The notes beneath the pieces were generated by a model. That model made no database searches. It worked only from the letters and a program-made list of their open reading frames with translations, and had not been told where the DNA came from. The translations under genes were made by a program, and so were the position numbers. A DNA stretch of 64,000 nucleotides. Source: Miltoncostaea marina (GTDB taxonomy: Bacteria > Actinomycetota > Thermoleophilia > Miltoncostaeales > Miltoncostaeaceae). The DNA lies in the NCBI RefSeq assembly GCF_018141525.1, contig NZ_CP064655.1, positions 310,001 to 374,000 on the forward strand, in the 5' to 3' direction. Shown piece by piece: positions 17,493 through 26,252 of the stretch (position 1 is the stretch's first letter; each line of letters begins with the position of its first letter).

Positions 17493-18116
17493 ATGCGCAT
17501 CGGCGTCGTGGCGGACACGCACGTGCCCGACCTCCTGCGGGCGCTGCCGGACGAGGTGTGCGACGCCCTCGCCGGCGCGGACCTGATCCTGCACGCCGGC
17601 GACGTGACCGCCCCGGCCGTGCTCGACCGGCTGCGCGCGATCGCGCCCGTCGCCGCGGTGCGCGGCAACCACGACCGCGGCCGCCAGGGGCGGGCGCTGC
17701 CGCGCGACCTGGTGGTGCGGGCGGGCGGCCTGCGGATCGGCCTCACCCACGGTCACCGCCCCGCCCCCGCCGAGCTGGCGGCCGGGGTGGGCTCGCTCGT
17801 GGCGGGCCGGCCGCCGCTGGGGTCGTTCGCGCGCGCGGCGCGGCGGCGCTTCGGCGACGTGGACGTCGTGGTGGTCGGCCACCTGCACGTGCGGGTGCAC
17901 GAGGTGGTGGAGGGCGCGCTCGTCTTCTCCCCCGGCGCGGTCTACGTGGCCGAGCACGACCCCGCCTTCGACTGGAGCACGCCGAAGGGCCGGCTCTACC
18001 GCCGGCACCGCTCGGGCCTGCCGGCCGAGGCGATCGTCCCGGCGGTGGGGGTGATCGAGCCCGGCCCCGCCGGGCCGGTCGCGCGCACGATCCCGCTGCG
18101 GAGGCCGCGGGGGTGA
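17493..18116 (+). CDS. YfcE/MJ0936-family metallophosphoesterase
   Basis: A 207-residue calcineurin-like phosphoesterase. The metal motifs appear in order: D8-x-H10 in ADTHVPD, GDV in LHAGDVTAP, GNHD in RGNHDRG, GH in THGHRP and GHLH near the middle. Length matches the single-domain YfcE family of small phosphodiesterases. It is 17 bases after fabI and its stop overlaps the start of the next frame (GTGA), so it is likely in the same transcript. Confidence 0.88.
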   Translation: MRIGVVADTHVPDLLRALPDEVCDALAGADLILHAGDVTAPAVLDRLRAIAPVAAVRGNHDRGRQGRALPRDLVVRAGGLRIGLTHGHRPAPAELAAGVGSLVAGRPPLGSFARAARRRFGDVDVVVVGHLHVRVHEVVEGALVFSPGAVYVAEHDPAFDWSTPKGRLYRRHRSGLPAEAIVPAVGVIEPGPAGPVARTIPLRRPRG

Positions 18117-18720
18117 GCGCGCCCGCCCCGCCGGCGATCGACGCCGCCGAGGCGCGGGCCATCGAGGCGTGGTTCGCCCGCAGGGTGCGTGGCGAGCGGC
18201 GGGCGCTGGCCGGGCCGCCGCCCGGCGCCGAGCTCGCGCGCGACGTGCGGGGCGCGCCCGCCGCGCCGCCGGCCGGCGCGCGGCGTCGCGCCGGCGGCGC
18301 CGCCGCTCGGGCGCATGGCGCGGCTCAACCTGGCGGTGTCGCTGCTCGTGCCGCGGCCTGCGGGTGCTGGCCGTCGGCGCCGTGGTGGGCGCCGCCCTCC
18401 TCGCGCTGGGCCTGGCGATCGTCGATCGGTCGCTCACCGAGGAGTCGGTCGGCCGGCCGCCGAACGTGCTGCCCGCCGTCGACCTCGCCGGCCGCGAGGT
18501 GGTGCTGACCGAGGCGCTCGTGCGGGTGGCGACGATGCTGGGGGGCGTCGCGGTCCTCCTCCTCGGCGCCGTGGCGCTCGGCGAGGAGCGCTACCGGCGC
18601 CGCGTCCTGGACGACGAGCTCGCCCGCGCGCGCCGGGTCATGGCGGCGTGGTCGTACCACCGGGGGGCGCCGGCGGCGCCACCGGCGGGTCCCGGTCGAG
18701 GCCCGGCAGCTCGCGCGTGA
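18113..18720 (+). pseudogene. Hypothetical two-helix membrane protein disrupted by two apparent frameshifts
   Basis: No single frame covers this stretch, but three frames in turn look protein-like. From the GTG at 18113 (GTGA overlap with the phosphoesterase stop) a soluble helix runs to about 18280. A second frame reads LGRMARLNLAVSLLVPR around 18312-18355. A third carries two membrane helices (VLAVGAVVGAALLALGLAIV and MLGGVAVLLLGAVALG) and stops at 18720. One extra C near 18350 would explain the second shift. Either the gene is decayed or the sequence holds indel errors. The end overlaps the convergent epimerase gene by 83 bp. Confidence 0.5.
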
Positions 18721-19684
18721 CCAGGCCCTCGTCCGCGTACCAGCGCACCGCGCGCCCGATCCACTCGCGGGGCGCCGTGTAGGCCAGGCCCAGCTCGCGC
18801 CGCGCGCGCGAGCCGTCGTAGGCGTGCCCGTGCAGCAGGGTGCGCACCATCTCGCGGCACACCGGCGGCCGGCGCCGGCGCGCGCGGGCGAGGGCCTCGG
18901 CCCCGGCGGCCATCGCCAGCGCGACGCCGCCGGGCAGGGTCCGCGGGCGCTCGCGCACGCCGGCGATCGACTCGAGCAGCTCGAGCGCCTCGGTCACGGT
19001 CATCGTGGTGCCGCACAGCAGGTAGCGCTCGCCGGGCGCGCCGCGGCGCTCGGCCAGCAGGTGGCCCTCGGCGCAGTCGTCGATCGAGACCAGCGACATG
19101 CGCGAATCGACCACCAGCCGCAGGCGGCCGTTGAGCGCGTCGATCAGGATGCGGGCCGTGCCCTTCGTGCGGCCGGGGCCCTGCACGGAGGCCGGGTTGA
19201 CGCTCACCAGCTCGAGCCCGGCGGCCCGCGCCTCGGCGAACGCGACCTCCTCCGCGAGCGTCTTCGAGCGCTCGTAGTGGGAGAGGAACGTGCCCCGGTG
19301 GGGCGTGCGTTCGGTGGCCACGGTGCCCCGGGGCTCGCCGATCGTCGCGGCCGACGAGGTGTGCACCACGCGGCGCGCGCCGGCGGCCGCCGCGGCCCGC
19401 ACGACGTTGCGCGTGCCGTCGACGTTGAGCGCGAACAGCTCCGAGGGCCGGGGCAGGCAGAAGCCGTTGAGCCCGGCGAGGTGGTAGACGACCTCGCAGC
19501 CGTGCATCGCGCGCCCCAGCGAGGCGGGGTCGAGGATGTCGCCGCGCACGGGCTCGGCGCCCGCCGCGGCGAGCGCGGCGGCCGAGGCGTCCGAGCGCGC
19601 CAGCGCCCGCACGGGGCGGCCCTCCGCCACCAGGCGGTCGAGCACCGCGCGCCCCACGAACCCGGCCCCGCCGGTGACGAGCAC
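18638..19684 (-). CDS. NAD-dependent epimerase/dehydratase (extended SDR)
   Basis: An extended short-chain dehydrogenase of about 348 residues with the N-terminal LVTGGAGFVG nucleotide fold. It has a DI-P segment (VRGDILDP) and the catalytic S(24)-Y-x3-K series (HTSSAAT, HYERSKTLAE). It resembles sugar-nucleotide epimerases and 3-beta-HSD-like reductases; the substrate is unknown. GTG at 19684 is the conservative start. A CTG at 19696 is more attractive because it forms a CTGA overlap with the dhaM stop, with a G-run about six bases upstream, and gives the common start (M)SAAVLVTGG. It is the last gene of the glycerol operon. Confidence 0.82.
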   Translation of the reverse strand: MLVTGGAGFVGRAVLDRLVAEGRPVRALARSDASAAALAAAGAEPVRGDILDPASLGRAMHGCEVVYHLAGLNGFCLPRPSELFALNVDGTRNVVRAAAAAGARRVVHTSSAATIGEPRGTVATERTPHRGTFLSHYERSKTLAEEVAFAEARAAGLELVSVNPASVQGPGRTKGTARILIDALNGRLRLVVDSRMSLVSIDDCAEGHLLAERRGAPGERYLLCGTTMTVTEALELLESIAGVRERPRTLPGGVALAMAAGAEALARARRRRPPVCREMVRTLLHGHAYDGSRARRELGLAYTAPREWIGRAVRWYADEGLVTRELPGLDRDPPVAPPAPPGGTTTPP

Positions 19685-19692
19685 GGCGGCGC

Positions 19693-22185
19693 TCAGGCCG
19701 GCGCCCCCGTGACGAGCGCGCGGACCGCGGCGGCGTCGCTCAGCTCCAGGGCGCGCGACGCCAGCTCGCGCGCCCCGCCGGCGTCGGTCGCGCGCACGGC
19801 CGCCTTGGTGCCGGGCACGAGCGGCGGCGCCACGCTCAGCTCCCGCACGCCGAGGCCCACGAGCACGGGCACCGCGACGGGGTCGGAGGCCGCCTCGCCG
19901 CACACCGCCACCCGGCAGCCGTGCGGCCCGGCCGCGCGGACGACGCCGTCGATCAGGCGCAGCACGGCGGGGTGGAGCGGGTCCGCGAGCCGGGCGAGGG
20001 CGCCGTTGCCGCGCTCGGCGGCCATCGTGTACTGCACCAGGTCGTTCGTGCCGATCGACAGGAACGCGACGTGCGGCGCGAACGCGCCGGCCAGCACGGC
20101 CGCGGCCGGCACCTCGACCATCACGCCCACCTCGGGGTCGCCGGCCGGGATGCCCTCGGCGGCGAGCGCGTCCCGCGCCTGGTCCAGCAGCCCGAGGGCG
20201 GCCCGCAGCTCGCCGACCTCGCTCACCATGGGGAACATGATCGCGAGCGGGTGCTCGGCCGCCGCCCGCAGCGCCGCGCGCAGCTGCACCACCATCAGCT
20301 CGGGCCGCTCCAGCGACAGGCGCACCCCGCGCACGCCGAGGAACGGGTTGTCCTCGGGCGGGCGGGTCAGGTAGGGCAGGGGCTTGTCGCCGCCGGCGTC
20401 GAGCGTGCGCAGGGTGACCCGCCGCCCGGCCAGCGCGGCGGCGCTGGCGACGTAGGCGAGCCGCTGCTCCTCCTCGTCGGGCGCCTCCGCGCGGCCCAGG
20501 AACAGCAGCTCGGTGCGCAGCAGCCCGACCCCGTCGGCGCCGGCGGCGACCGCCTGCAGCGCGTCGCCCGGCGCGCCGATGTTGGCCTCCACCTCGACGC
20601 GCACGCCGTCGCGGGTCACGGCCGGCTCGTGGGCGTGCTCGCGGGCCGTCTCGGCGCGCCGCGCGTCGTCGGCGTGGCGCGCCCGGTGGGCCTCGACCAC
20701 GTCGGGCGGCGGGTCGACGGTGACCGTGCCCGCGTCGCCGTCCACCAGCAGCGGCGCGCCGTCCGCGACGGCCAGCACCCGCGGCCCGAGGCCCGCGACG
20801 TACGGCACGCCGATCGCCCGGGCGATGATCGCGGCGTGCGAGCTCGGCCCGCCGCCCGCCGACGCGACGGCGGCCACCCGCTGCGGATCGAGGACGGCCG
20901 CCTCGGCCGCGCCCAGCTCGCCCACCACCACCACGCCCGGGGCGGCCTCCTCGTGCGCCGCGCCCGCCAGGTGGGCCAGCACCCGCCGGCCCACCTCGCG
21001 CAGGTCGGCGGCCCGCTGGCGCAGGTACTCGTCGTCGAGCGCGTCGAAGGCCGCCGCCGCCGCGCGGACCGCCCGGTCCCACGCCGCCGCCGCCGAGACG
21101 CCCTCGGCCAGCGCGCGCGAGGCGACGGCCACCAGCTCCTCGTCGTCGAGCACGAGCAGCTGGGCCTCGATGATCTCCGCCGCCTCGCGCCCGGCGCGCT
21201 CGGCGGCGAGCTCGCCCGCCGCGCGCAGGTCCGCGGCGGTGGCGGCCCGCGCCTCGAGCAGCGCCCACTCCTCCTCGTGCGGCGTGCCGGCCGGCGCTGG
21301 GTCGGGCGGCTCCGGCTCGCGGGGCACCCGCGCGGGCCCGATGCCGGCCCCGGGGGCCGCGGCGACGCCGCGCAGCTGCTCGCCGGCGGCGGGCGGGGCC
21401 GCCTCGGGCCGCTCCGGCGCGGCGGCGGGCGCGGGCGCGGCGTCGGCGCCCTCGGCGATGGCCGCCAGCAGCGCCCCGAGCGCCGCGCGCGCGTCGGGAC
21501 CGCGCGCGGCGATGCGCACCCGGTGGCCCTCCAGCACCCCGAGCGCCGACAGCGCCGTGAGGCTGCGGGCCGAAGCCGGGCCGGTGCCCGCGGAGTCGTT
21601 GCTGATCCGCACGTCGGCGTCGAGCCCGGCCACCGCCCGCACCAGCGAGGCCGCCGGGCGCGCGTGCAGGCCGAGCGGGTCGCGGATGACGGCCGTCGCC
21701 TCCTCCCAGCCCTCGCCCTCGCCGCCGTCGCGCGCCGGCCGGCCCGCGGGCGCGCCGTCGCCGCCGTCCCCGGGCGCGCCGAGGTGGGCGCGCTTGCCGG
21801 CGAGGCCGCGCAGCGCCTCGGCCTCCACCTCGTCGAGCCCGGCGCCGCCGCGGGCGGCCGCGGCGGCCGCCACCGCCCCCTCCACGAGCGGGGCGGCGCA
21901 CAGGCGCACGCGCCCGCGGGCGTCGTCGGGCAGCAGGTCGATCGCCGTCTCCGCGCTCATCACCGCCGAGCCGAGGTCCATCAGCACCAGCGCCTCGCCC
22001 CCGCCTCCGAGCACGCGCTCGAGGGCGGCCATCACGAGGGCCGCGTCGGTCCCGGTCGGCCGCCCCGGCTCGTCGAGCCCGCCGGCGGCCTCGACCGGCA
22101 CCTCCGGCCCGGCCATCTCGCGCGCGAGCTCGGCCACGCCGTCGGCCAGCCCGGCGCTGTGCGAGACGATGACGACCCCGACCAC
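19693..22185 (-). CDS. dhaM: DhaM: EIIA(Dha)-HPr-enzyme I fusion phosphotransferase
   Basis: An 830-residue three-part phosphotransfer protein that passes phosphate from PEP to the ADP held by DhaL. Residues 1-130 are the mannose-type EIIA domain (His9 in VIVSHSAG). Residues about 163-245 are HPr (His174 in GLHARPA). Residues about 268-825 are a full enzyme I with the swivel histidine (His450 in GGGPSSHAAI). The PEP-binding barrel is also present (GADGVGLLRTELLF, MVEVPAAA, SIGTNDLVQYTMA). The well-known E. coli DhaM has a truncated enzyme I and needs the general PTS, so this version looks self-sufficient. GTG start seven bases after glpC. Confidence 0.92.
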   Translation of the reverse strand: MVGVVIVSHSAGLADGVAELAREMAGPEVPVEAAGGLDEPGRPTGTDAALVMAALERVLGGGGEALVLMDLGSAVMSAETAIDLLPDDARGRVRLCAAPLVEGAVAAAAAARGGAGLDEVEAEALRGLAGKRAHLGAPGDGGDGAPAGRPARDGGEGEGWEEATAVIRDPLGLHARPAASLVRAVAGLDADVRISNDSAGTGPASARSLTALSALGVLEGHRVRIAARGPDARAALGALLAAIAEGADAAPAPAAAPERPEAAPPAAGEQLRGVAAAPGAGIGPARVPREPEPPDPAPAGTPHEEEWALLEARAATAADLRAAGELAAERAGREAAEIIEAQLLVLDDEELVAVASRALAEGVSAAAAWDRAVRAAAAAFDALDDEYLRQRAADLREVGRRVLAHLAGAAHEEAAPGVVVVGELGAAEAAVLDPQRVAAVASAGGGPSSHAAIIARAIGVPYVAGLGPRVLAVADGAPLLVDGDAGTVTVDPPPDVVEAHRARHADDARRAETAREHAHEPAVTRDGVRVEVEANIGAPGDALQAVAAGADGVGLLRTELLFLGRAEAPDEEEQRLAYVASAAALAGRRVTLRTLDAGGDKPLPYLTRPPEDNPFLGVRGVRLSLERPELMVVQLRAALRAAAEHPLAIMFPMVSEVGELRAALGLLDQARDALAAEGIPAGDPEVGVMVEVPAAAVLAGAFAPHVAFLSIGTNDLVQYTMAAERGNGALARLADPLHPAVLRLIDGVVRAAGPHGCRVAVCGEAASDPVAVPVLVGLGVRELSVAPPLVPGTKAAVRATDAGGARELASRALELSDAAAVRALVTGAPA

Positions 22186-22192
22186 GCGGCGG

Positions 22193-23428
22193 TCAGCCGA
22201 GCCCGTACGAGCGGTGCAGCATCGCCACCGGGTGCACCGAGGGCACGCCGGTCGCCTCGGCGATGTGCCAGCGGCAGGTCTCCGAGTCGCACACCGACAG
22301 CTCGGCGCCCGACTCGCGCACCTGCCCGAACACCGGCTCGCCCACCGCCATCGCGACGTCGTACTTCTCGCGCTTGAGCCCGTACGTGCCGGCGACGCCG
22401 CAGCAGACCGCGTCGACCTGGCGCGGCCGCAGGCCCGGGATGAGCCGCATGAGGTCCATCGCGGGCGTGCCGACGCCGTGTCCGCGCAGCTGGCAGGGCG
22501 CGTGGTAGGGCACCTCCATGTCGAGCGGCGTCAGCAGGTCGGTGCGCAGCTCGCCGCGCTCGTGCATGAGCGCCAGGTACTCGCAGATGTCGTACATCCG
22601 GCCGGACACCGCCCGCAGGTCGTCGTCGTCCTCCATGTCCAGGATCTCCCGCGCCTCGCGCTTCAGCATCAGGCCGCAGCTCGTGGACGTGGAGACGATG
22701 TCATGTCCGGCGCGGGCGTAGGGGGCGAGCGAGCCGGCGAGGCGGCGGACGTAGTGGCGCGCCGCGGGGTAGAGGCCGTTGCTCTGCAGGGGCAGGCCGC
22801 AGCAGCCCTGGCGGGGCACGATCACGTCGAGGCCCTGCATCTCCAGCACGCGCACGGCCATCTCGGCGGTGTGCGTCTCGTAGTAGTTCGCGGCGCAGCC
22901 GTGGAAGTAGACGACCGCGGGGCGCTCGCCGGGGCGGCCGGGCGGCTGGCGGCGCAGGCGCGTGCGGCTCTGGAAGGTGCGGCCCGCCCACGTCGGCAGG
23001 GCCGCCCGGCGGTGGACGCCGACGGCGCGCTCCACCGCCGCGCGCACGAGGCGGTTGCGCGCCAGCCGGTTGGCGAGCGGCGCGACCGGCGCCCCCAGGC
23101 GCCCGGCCAGCGTGGGCCGCGCGATGAGCCGGTCGCGCAGCGGGATGCCGCGCTCGGCGGCCATCTCGGCCTTGGCGATCGAGTTGATCTCGGCGATCTT
23201 CACGCCCTGCGGGCAGACGTGGGTGCAGATGCCGCAGCTCGAGCACCAGGTGAGCGAGTCGTCCGGCGAGGGGCCCTCGCCGCGGAAGCGCTCGGCCTGC
23301 GGGCCCACGTACTTCGGCCCGGGGAACAGCGGCGTCGCGGCCGACACGGGGCAGTACGTCTCGCAGATCGTGCACTTGACGCAGTTGTCGAGCGAGCCGC
23401 GCACGGCGTCGTGCAGGGGGTGTGCCAT
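22193..23428 (-). CDS. glpC: Glycerol-3-phosphate dehydrogenase subunit C (iron-sulfur)
   Basis: A 411-residue subunit that anchors and passes electrons from the GlpAB dehydrogenase to quinones. Two ferredoxin-type clusters are near the N-terminus: CVKCTICETYCP and CSSCGICTHVCP. Two CCG-type cysteine-rich domains follow (GCAANYYETHTAEM with QGCCGLPL, and APCQLRGHG with CCGVAGTYG). The ATG overlaps the glpB stop by one base (TGATG). No membrane helix is obvious, as in other GlpC proteins. Confidence 0.92.
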   Translation of the reverse strand: MAHPLHDAVRGSLDNCVKCTICETYCPVSAATPLFPGPKYVGPQAERFRGEGPSPDDSLTWCSSCGICTHVCPQGVKIAEINSIAKAEMAAERGIPLRDRLIARPTLAGRLGAPVAPLANRLARNRLVRAAVERAVGVHRRAALPTWAGRTFQSRTRLRRQPPGRPGERPAVVYFHGCAANYYETHTAEMAVRVLEMQGLDVIVPRQGCCGLPLQSNGLYPAARHYVRRLAGSLAPYARAGHDIVSTSTSCGLMLKREAREILDMEDDDDLRAVSGRMYDICEYLALMHERGELRTDLLTPLDMEVPYHAPCQLRGHGVGTPAMDLMRLIPGLRPRQVDAVCCGVAGTYGLKREKYDVAMAVGEPVFGQVRESGAELSVCDSETCRWHIAEATGVPSVHPVAMLHRSYGLG

Positions 23429-24681
23429 CAGGTGTCCTCCAGGATCGTGCACGCCGCGCGGTGGCCCGCCGCGATCGCGATGCCCTCGCCGGACTTCTCC
23501 CGCCAGGGCACCGCCCCGGCGATGATCGAGCCGGCCGCCCGCAGGTTGCCCCACACGGGCGCGCCCGACGCGTCGACCGGCCGCAGCCGGTCGTCCACCC
23601 GCACCCCCGCCGCCATGAGCGGGTGCTCGTCGAGGTGGCGCGGGCCGAGGCCGCGCCCGCCCCCCGGCGGCCCGGCCACCGGCAGGCCGAGGGCCGGCTC
23701 GCGCACCGCGCCGTACGAGTCGAGCTCGACGCCGCCCGACTCGAAGCCGCCCGTCGCGAGCACCACGTGGTCGGCCGGCACCGCGCGCACGCGGGCGGCG
23801 TCGCGAATGCGCACCGCGTCGATGCGCCCGCCGGAGCCGTCGACGCCGACCGCCTCGGGCCCCACCACCATCCGCCCGCCGGCCTCGCCGAGCGCGCGGG
23901 TGAGCAGCAGGTTGAGTCGCATGCCGGGGATGCAGGGGGGCAGCGTCGGCACCTCCGCGATCGGCGCGCCGGCCCGCTCGCAGAGGTCCTCCCAGGCCTC
24001 GGCGGAGGCCCGCATCCCGAGCACCGCCGGCATCAGCACGGTCTCGCCGGGCTCCACGATCGCCCGCAGCTCGGCGGCCAGCCCGGCGCGGGCCCCCGGC
24101 TCGTCCAGGGCGCGGGCGAAGTAGTGGCCCTGCACGTCGGCGCCGGGGCGCGGGCTCCAGGTGGCGACCGCGTGGCGCGCCTCCACGGCCGCGCCGCCGG
24201 GCAGGGCGGCCCGGCGCAGGTTGTCGGCGAGGTACGCCGGGAAGAAGTCCTTCAGGGCGCGCAGCCCCACGGCCACCACCCGCCGCCCGCCGCGCAGGTC
24301 GCCCGCGGCCATGCCCGCCGGCGCCATCGCGGTGGGGCGCGCCACCCCGGCGGCGGTCGGGAGCAGCATGTTGGCGGCGAGGTCGCCGCCGTAGCGCAGC
24401 GGCGCCGCGACCCCGCGGAACCAGTCGAGCGCCTCCTCGAGCGGCGCGCCGGCCAGCTGCGCGTAGGGGTGCTCCGGCCGGGCGGCGACCCACCCGGCGA
24501 GGGTCTCGCCGGGGGCCTCCACCCGCTCGGGCGCGTAGCCCAGCACGTCGATCATCCCGGGGGTCAGGTGCAGGCCGCCGGTGCCGCGGCTGAACACCGT
24601 CACGTCGGCGCCGCCCTGCGCCAGCCGCAGGGCGCAGACGAGGCCGGCGAGCCCGGCGCCGATGACCGCGACCCGCGTCAC
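23428..24681 (-). CDS. glpB: Anaerobic glycerol-3-phosphate dehydrogenase subunit B
   Basis: A 417-residue FAD/FMN-binding flavoprotein subunit with an N-terminal Rossmann motif (VAVIGAGLAGLVCALRLAQGG, read in two parts). It has a second nucleotide region (VVLATGGFESGGVELDSYG) and a C-terminal NLRAAGSIIAGAVPWREKSGEG segment typical of GlpB. It forms a complex with GlpA and GlpC. The GTG start at 24681 overlaps the glpA stop (GTGA). Its stop overlaps the glpC ATG, so the three subunits are tightly coupled. Confidence 0.9.
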   Translation of the reverse strand: MTRVAVIGAGLAGLVCALRLAQGGADVTVFSRGTGGLHLTPGMIDVLGYAPERVEAPGETLAGWVAARPEHPYAQLAGAPLEEALDWFRGVAAPLRYGGDLAANMLLPTAAGVARPTAMAPAGMAAGDLRGGRRVVAVGLRALKDFFPAYLADNLRRAALPGGAAVEARHAVATWSPRPGADVQGHYFARALDEPGARAGLAAELRAIVEPGETVLMPAVLGMRASAEAWEDLCERAGAPIAEVPTLPPCIPGMRLNLLLTRALGEAGGRMVVGPEAVGVDGSGGRIDAVRIRDAARVRAVPADHVVLATGGFESGGVELDSYGAVREPALGLPVAGPPGGGRGLGPRHLDEHPLMAAGVRVDDRLRPVDASGAPVWGNLRAAGSIIAGAVPWREKSGEGIAIAAGHRAACTILEDT

Positions 24682-26252
24682 GCGGGCGGGGTGACCGGCA
24701 GGTGCTCGACGTCGAGCGCGCCCTGGAAGATCCAGTCGTCGATGCACGCCTGGCGCATCCCCCGCCCGGCGAGGATCGGCTCGATGCCGAGCCAGCGGTG
24801 GTGCAGGAACTGCAGCAGCAGCTCGTCGGCGCGCGGGCCGTCGGCGTCGCCGATCGCGTGCAGCACGCCGGCGGCGCGGTAGGTGCAGAAGCCGCCCTGG
24901 CAGGGCCCCATCCCCAGCCGCAGCACGCGGCGGACGTCGTCGAGGTTGAGCCCGGGCCGGCTCGCGGCGGCGGCCTCCAGGCGGCTGCGCTGCATGAGCT
25001 CGCACTCGCAGATGAGCTGGTCGTCGGGCATGACCTCCTCCTGGCGGCGCAGCCGCGAGCCCAGCCAGTAGGGGCGCCCGTCCTCGGACCCCGGCAGCGG
25101 CTCGGCCGCCGTGCGGCACGGGCGCGGGTCGCCGAGCTGCTCGCCCATCGCGTCGACGACGGTCTCGGCCATCAGCCGGTACGTGGTCAGCTTGCCCCCG
25201 GTGATCGTGAGGAAGCCCTCGACGCCGTCGCGCTCGAGGTGGTCGACCAGCGCGAGCCCGCGGCTCATGTGCCGGGTGTCCTGGGCGCCGTCGGCGCGCT
25301 CGTCCGTGAACAGCGGCCGGCTGCCCGACCAGGCGTGCAGCGCGCGCGACTCGCGGAAGCCGGGCACCAGCACCTCGCCGGCGTCGAGCATCTCCTGCAC
25401 CTGGTCGCGGGCGATCGAGAGGTCGTCCGGGGTCGGGGCCTTCACGTCGGTGGTGCCGATGACGCAGACCGTGTGGATCGGGACCAGGATGTCGCCGTCG
25501 CCGGGCAGCTCGCAGCGGTTGATCACCGTCCCCACCAGCCGGTGGTTCATCGCGATCATGATCCCCTTGCCCGGCACCACCGTCACGCCGGGGCAGCCGG
25601 CCATGTCGGCGAGCTGGCCGGCCCAGACGCCCGCGGCGTTGATCGTGAAGCCCGCCTCGATGCGCACCTCCCGGTGGCCGCGGTTGTCCTGCGCGGTCAC
25701 GCCGGCCACGCGGTCGCCGTCGCGCAGCACGCCCGTCACCCAGTGGTAGGGGAGGATCCGGGCGCCGTGCTCCCTGGCCGAGCGGGCGTTGCCCCAGAGC
25801 AGGGTCCACGAGTCGATGGACGCGTCGGCCACCTCGAAGGCGCGCGAGATGGCGGGGTTGAGCCGGGGCTCGCGGCGCAGGGCCTCGGCCACCGGCACCT
25901 CCTCGGCCGCGACGCCGTGCTCGGCGCACCCCGCGAGGAACCGGTCGGCGTACGCGGGGTCGTCGGCCGGGGTGGTGACGAAGAGCCCGCCCGTGTCCTC
26001 CACCGCGTCGGCCGCGATGCGGCGCAGGATCGCGTTCTCCTCGGCGCACTCGGTCGCCGAGCGCGGGTCCGAGACGACGTAGCGGCCGCCCGAGTGCAGC
26101 AGCCCGTGGAAGCGGCCGGTGGTGCCCTGGCCCAGGTCGACCCGCTCCACGAGCACGGCCGACCAGCCCCGCATGGCGGCGTCGCGCACGACCCCGAGGC
26201 CGGTCGCGCCGCCGCCGATGACGAGGACGTCACATCCGATGGTGGTGGTCAG
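24678..26252 (-). CDS. glpA: Glycerol-3-phosphate dehydrogenase subunit A, CTG start
   Basis: A 524-residue catalytic flavoprotein oxidising glycerol 3-phosphate to dihydroxyacetone phosphate. FAD motif [19 protein letters not shown] is at the N-terminus, with [13 protein letters not shown] and the C-terminal GGKLTTYR of the GlpA/GlpD family. A [2Fe-2S] BFD-like domain follows ([16 protein letters not shown]), the mark of GlpA rather than GlpD. No ATG, GTG or TTG lies near the fold's start. CTG at 26252 overlaps the glpK stop (CTGA) and has GGAGG seven bases upstream, so initiation at CTG is the best reading. Confidence 0.9.
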   Translation of the reverse strand: MTTTIGCDVLVIGGGATGLGVVRDAAMRGWSAVLVERVDLGQGTTGRFHGLLHSGGRYVVSDPRSATECAEENAILRRIAADAVEDTGGLFVTTPADDPAYADRFLAGCAEHGVAAEEVPVAEALRREPRLNPAISRAFEVADASIDSWTLLWGNARSAREHGARILPYHWVTGVLRDGDRVAGVTAQDNRGHREVRIEAGFTINAAGVWAGQLADMAGCPGVTVVPGKGIMIAMNHRLVGTVINRCELPGDGDILVPIHTVCVIGTTDVKAPTPDDLSIARDQVQEMLDAGEVLVPGFRESRALHAWSGSRPLFTDERADGAQDTRHMSRGLALVDHLERDGVEGFLTITGGKLTTYRLMAETVVDAMGEQLGDPRPCRTAAEPLPGSEDGRPYWLGSRLRRQEEVMPDDQLICECELMQRSRLEAAAASRPGLNLDDVRRVLRLGMGPCQGGFCTYRAAGVLHAIGDADGPRADELLLQFLHHRWLGIEPILAGRGMRQACIDDWIFQGALDVEHLPVTPPA

